In this document: in pieces, positions 63,354 through 64,000 of the stretch
Layout: the number at the start of each line of letters is the position of its first letter
How positions within the stretch are numbered: position 1 is the first letter of the stretch
DNA from: Adiantum capillus-veneris
Taxonomy: Eukaryota; Streptophyta; Polypodiopsida; Polypodiales; Pteridaceae
Assembly (NCBI GenBank): GCA_014529385.2
Contig: CM043968.1
Span: 5,471,001 to 5,535,000, forward strand
DNA length: 64,000 nucleotides
Reading direction: 5' to 3'
The notes under the pieces: model-generated
Database searches by the model: none
Told to the model about the DNA's origin: nothing
What the model saw: only the letters and a program-made list of their open reading frames with translations
Translations under genes and position numbers: made by a program

Positions 63354-64000
63354 GATCAATGGAAGTAGGCAAGTAACATGTAAAGAGGAAAAGGCCTACC
63401 CTCAATCATGGTATAAGTAGAGCCTTTTACTATCCTAAATGAAACACTAAAACTGACTAAAGCTTGGATGGACGAAGCCACATTAGAAGCAAAAGACATA
63501 AGGGCAATACGGTGGATGTGCCAATGATTCCAAGAGAGCTAAGTGAGTATGCCAGCAAAGAGGGACTTCTCAACCACCTAGAAAGAGTGGACATGCACGG
63601 ATTTTTTACATTAGAGCCAGTTGGTGTTGATCTCCAAAGATTTTATGAGCTAACAACCACCATCAAGAAAGACAGCACGTCAACTCTCACCACACTTAAT
63701 GGGGAAAGCAAAGAAGTAGTCATTATACCTCAAATTATTGTTGATGCCTTGGGACTGCACAACGACGGTATCTTTGTCCATGAAAGAAGAGATGAATTGA
63801 AAGTTTGTTCTAAATGAAAGACCAATGCCACCTTTGAAGACCTAGTGGATTCGAGATCAAATAGGATCTGCAAGTTGTACAACCAAATCTTTCATGTCTG
63901 CAACAAGGGGTTGCAGATCTACACAACCCCACCAATGTCATTTCCACCACAATTACTTGGGCACTAGGTATCAGTATACCAAAAGACATGAACTATGCCC
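63354..64000 (+). pseudogene. aORF of D, exon 2 (start of the globular domain)
   Basis: Aligns with A from GATC onward in frames with small shifts: KRKR patch, VEPFTI, ETLKLTKAWMDEATLEAKDI, VPMIPRELSEYASKEGLLNH, GVDLQRFYELTTTIKKD (where A has its TAG), QIIVDALGLHNDG, RRDELKV, TFEDLVDSRSNRICKLYNQI and ITWALGISIPKDMNYA. At least three lesions. Runs off the right edge. Confidence 0.75.

Larger units (their letters stand above)
42044..64000 (+). mobile_element. Element D: Athila/Tat-like relative of A, 3' end outside window
   Basis: Plus strand: LTR (42044-42979), decayed tRNA-Asp PBS, short leader, gag, PR, then element F (45602-56352), RT, RNase H, integrase, second protease-like domain, W-P-K tail, internal PPT, aORF with probable intron. 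Collinear with A throughout. Much more decayed: many stops arise where A has CAG, CAA or TGG. Most of the leader and the 5' half of gag are deleted (joint near 43150), and part of the PR-RT linker after 56400. Confidence 0.88.

Overview
The window is plant nuclear DNA made almost entirely of LTR retrotransposons nested in one another. Evidence for a plant: primer-binding sites complementary to tRNA-Asp and to initiator tRNA-Met, Ty1/copia and Ty3/gypsy polyproteins of plant type, a chromovirus with a C-terminal chromodomain, and gene decay dominated by C-to-T changes at CAG, CAA and TGG codons (CHG/CHH-type methylation decay). The long, old, nested insertions fit a large repeat-rich genome (fern, lycophyte or gymnosperm scale), but the sequence alone does not fix the species. 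I see no intact host gene, rRNA or tRNA gene.

Layout. Element A (1-15760, minus strand, left end outside the window) is an Athila/Tat-like (OTA) gypsy element. In transcription order it has a 918-bp LTR, a tRNA-Asp PBS, a leader with large palindromes, gag, protease, RT, RNase H, integrase, a second retropepsin-like domain, a basic W-P-K tail, an internal polypurine tract and a long coiled-coil additional ORF (aORF). A is inserted in the pol of element B (15761 to about 30000, minus strand), a more distant OTA element. B is also split by element C (16326-23448, plus strand), a young gag-only chromovirus derivative with 2.7-kb LTRs and the target duplication TAATG.

From about 30420 to 33560 lie a decayed gypsy RT, a 145-bp tandem duplication and C, TC microsatellites. 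From 33480 to 42043 lies a decayed SWIM-zinc-finger, transposase-like gene on the minus strand, split by the Ty1/copia element E (33568-38722, duplication ATTTG). Element D (42044 to the right edge, plus strand) is a decayed relative of A. D is split by element F (45602-56352, minus strand, duplication GAAAG), a full-length but mutated chromovirus of the same family as C.

Most notable: (1) A and D carry a second aspartic-protease domain downstream of integrase; (2) both carry a 126-residue tandem duplication of the integrase zinc-finger module; (3) A, B and D carry arrays of 22-28-bp palindromes about 270 bp apart whose sequence changes between families while palindromy is kept; (4) the aORF of D appears to contain a GT-AG intron that is precisely absent from A; (5) all four LTRs of the C/F family contain the same uninterrupted 57-codon ORF, which looks like a first gag exon spliced over the PBS. 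Together these suggest retroelements with more elaborate splicing and proteolytic processing than the textbook gag-pol plan.
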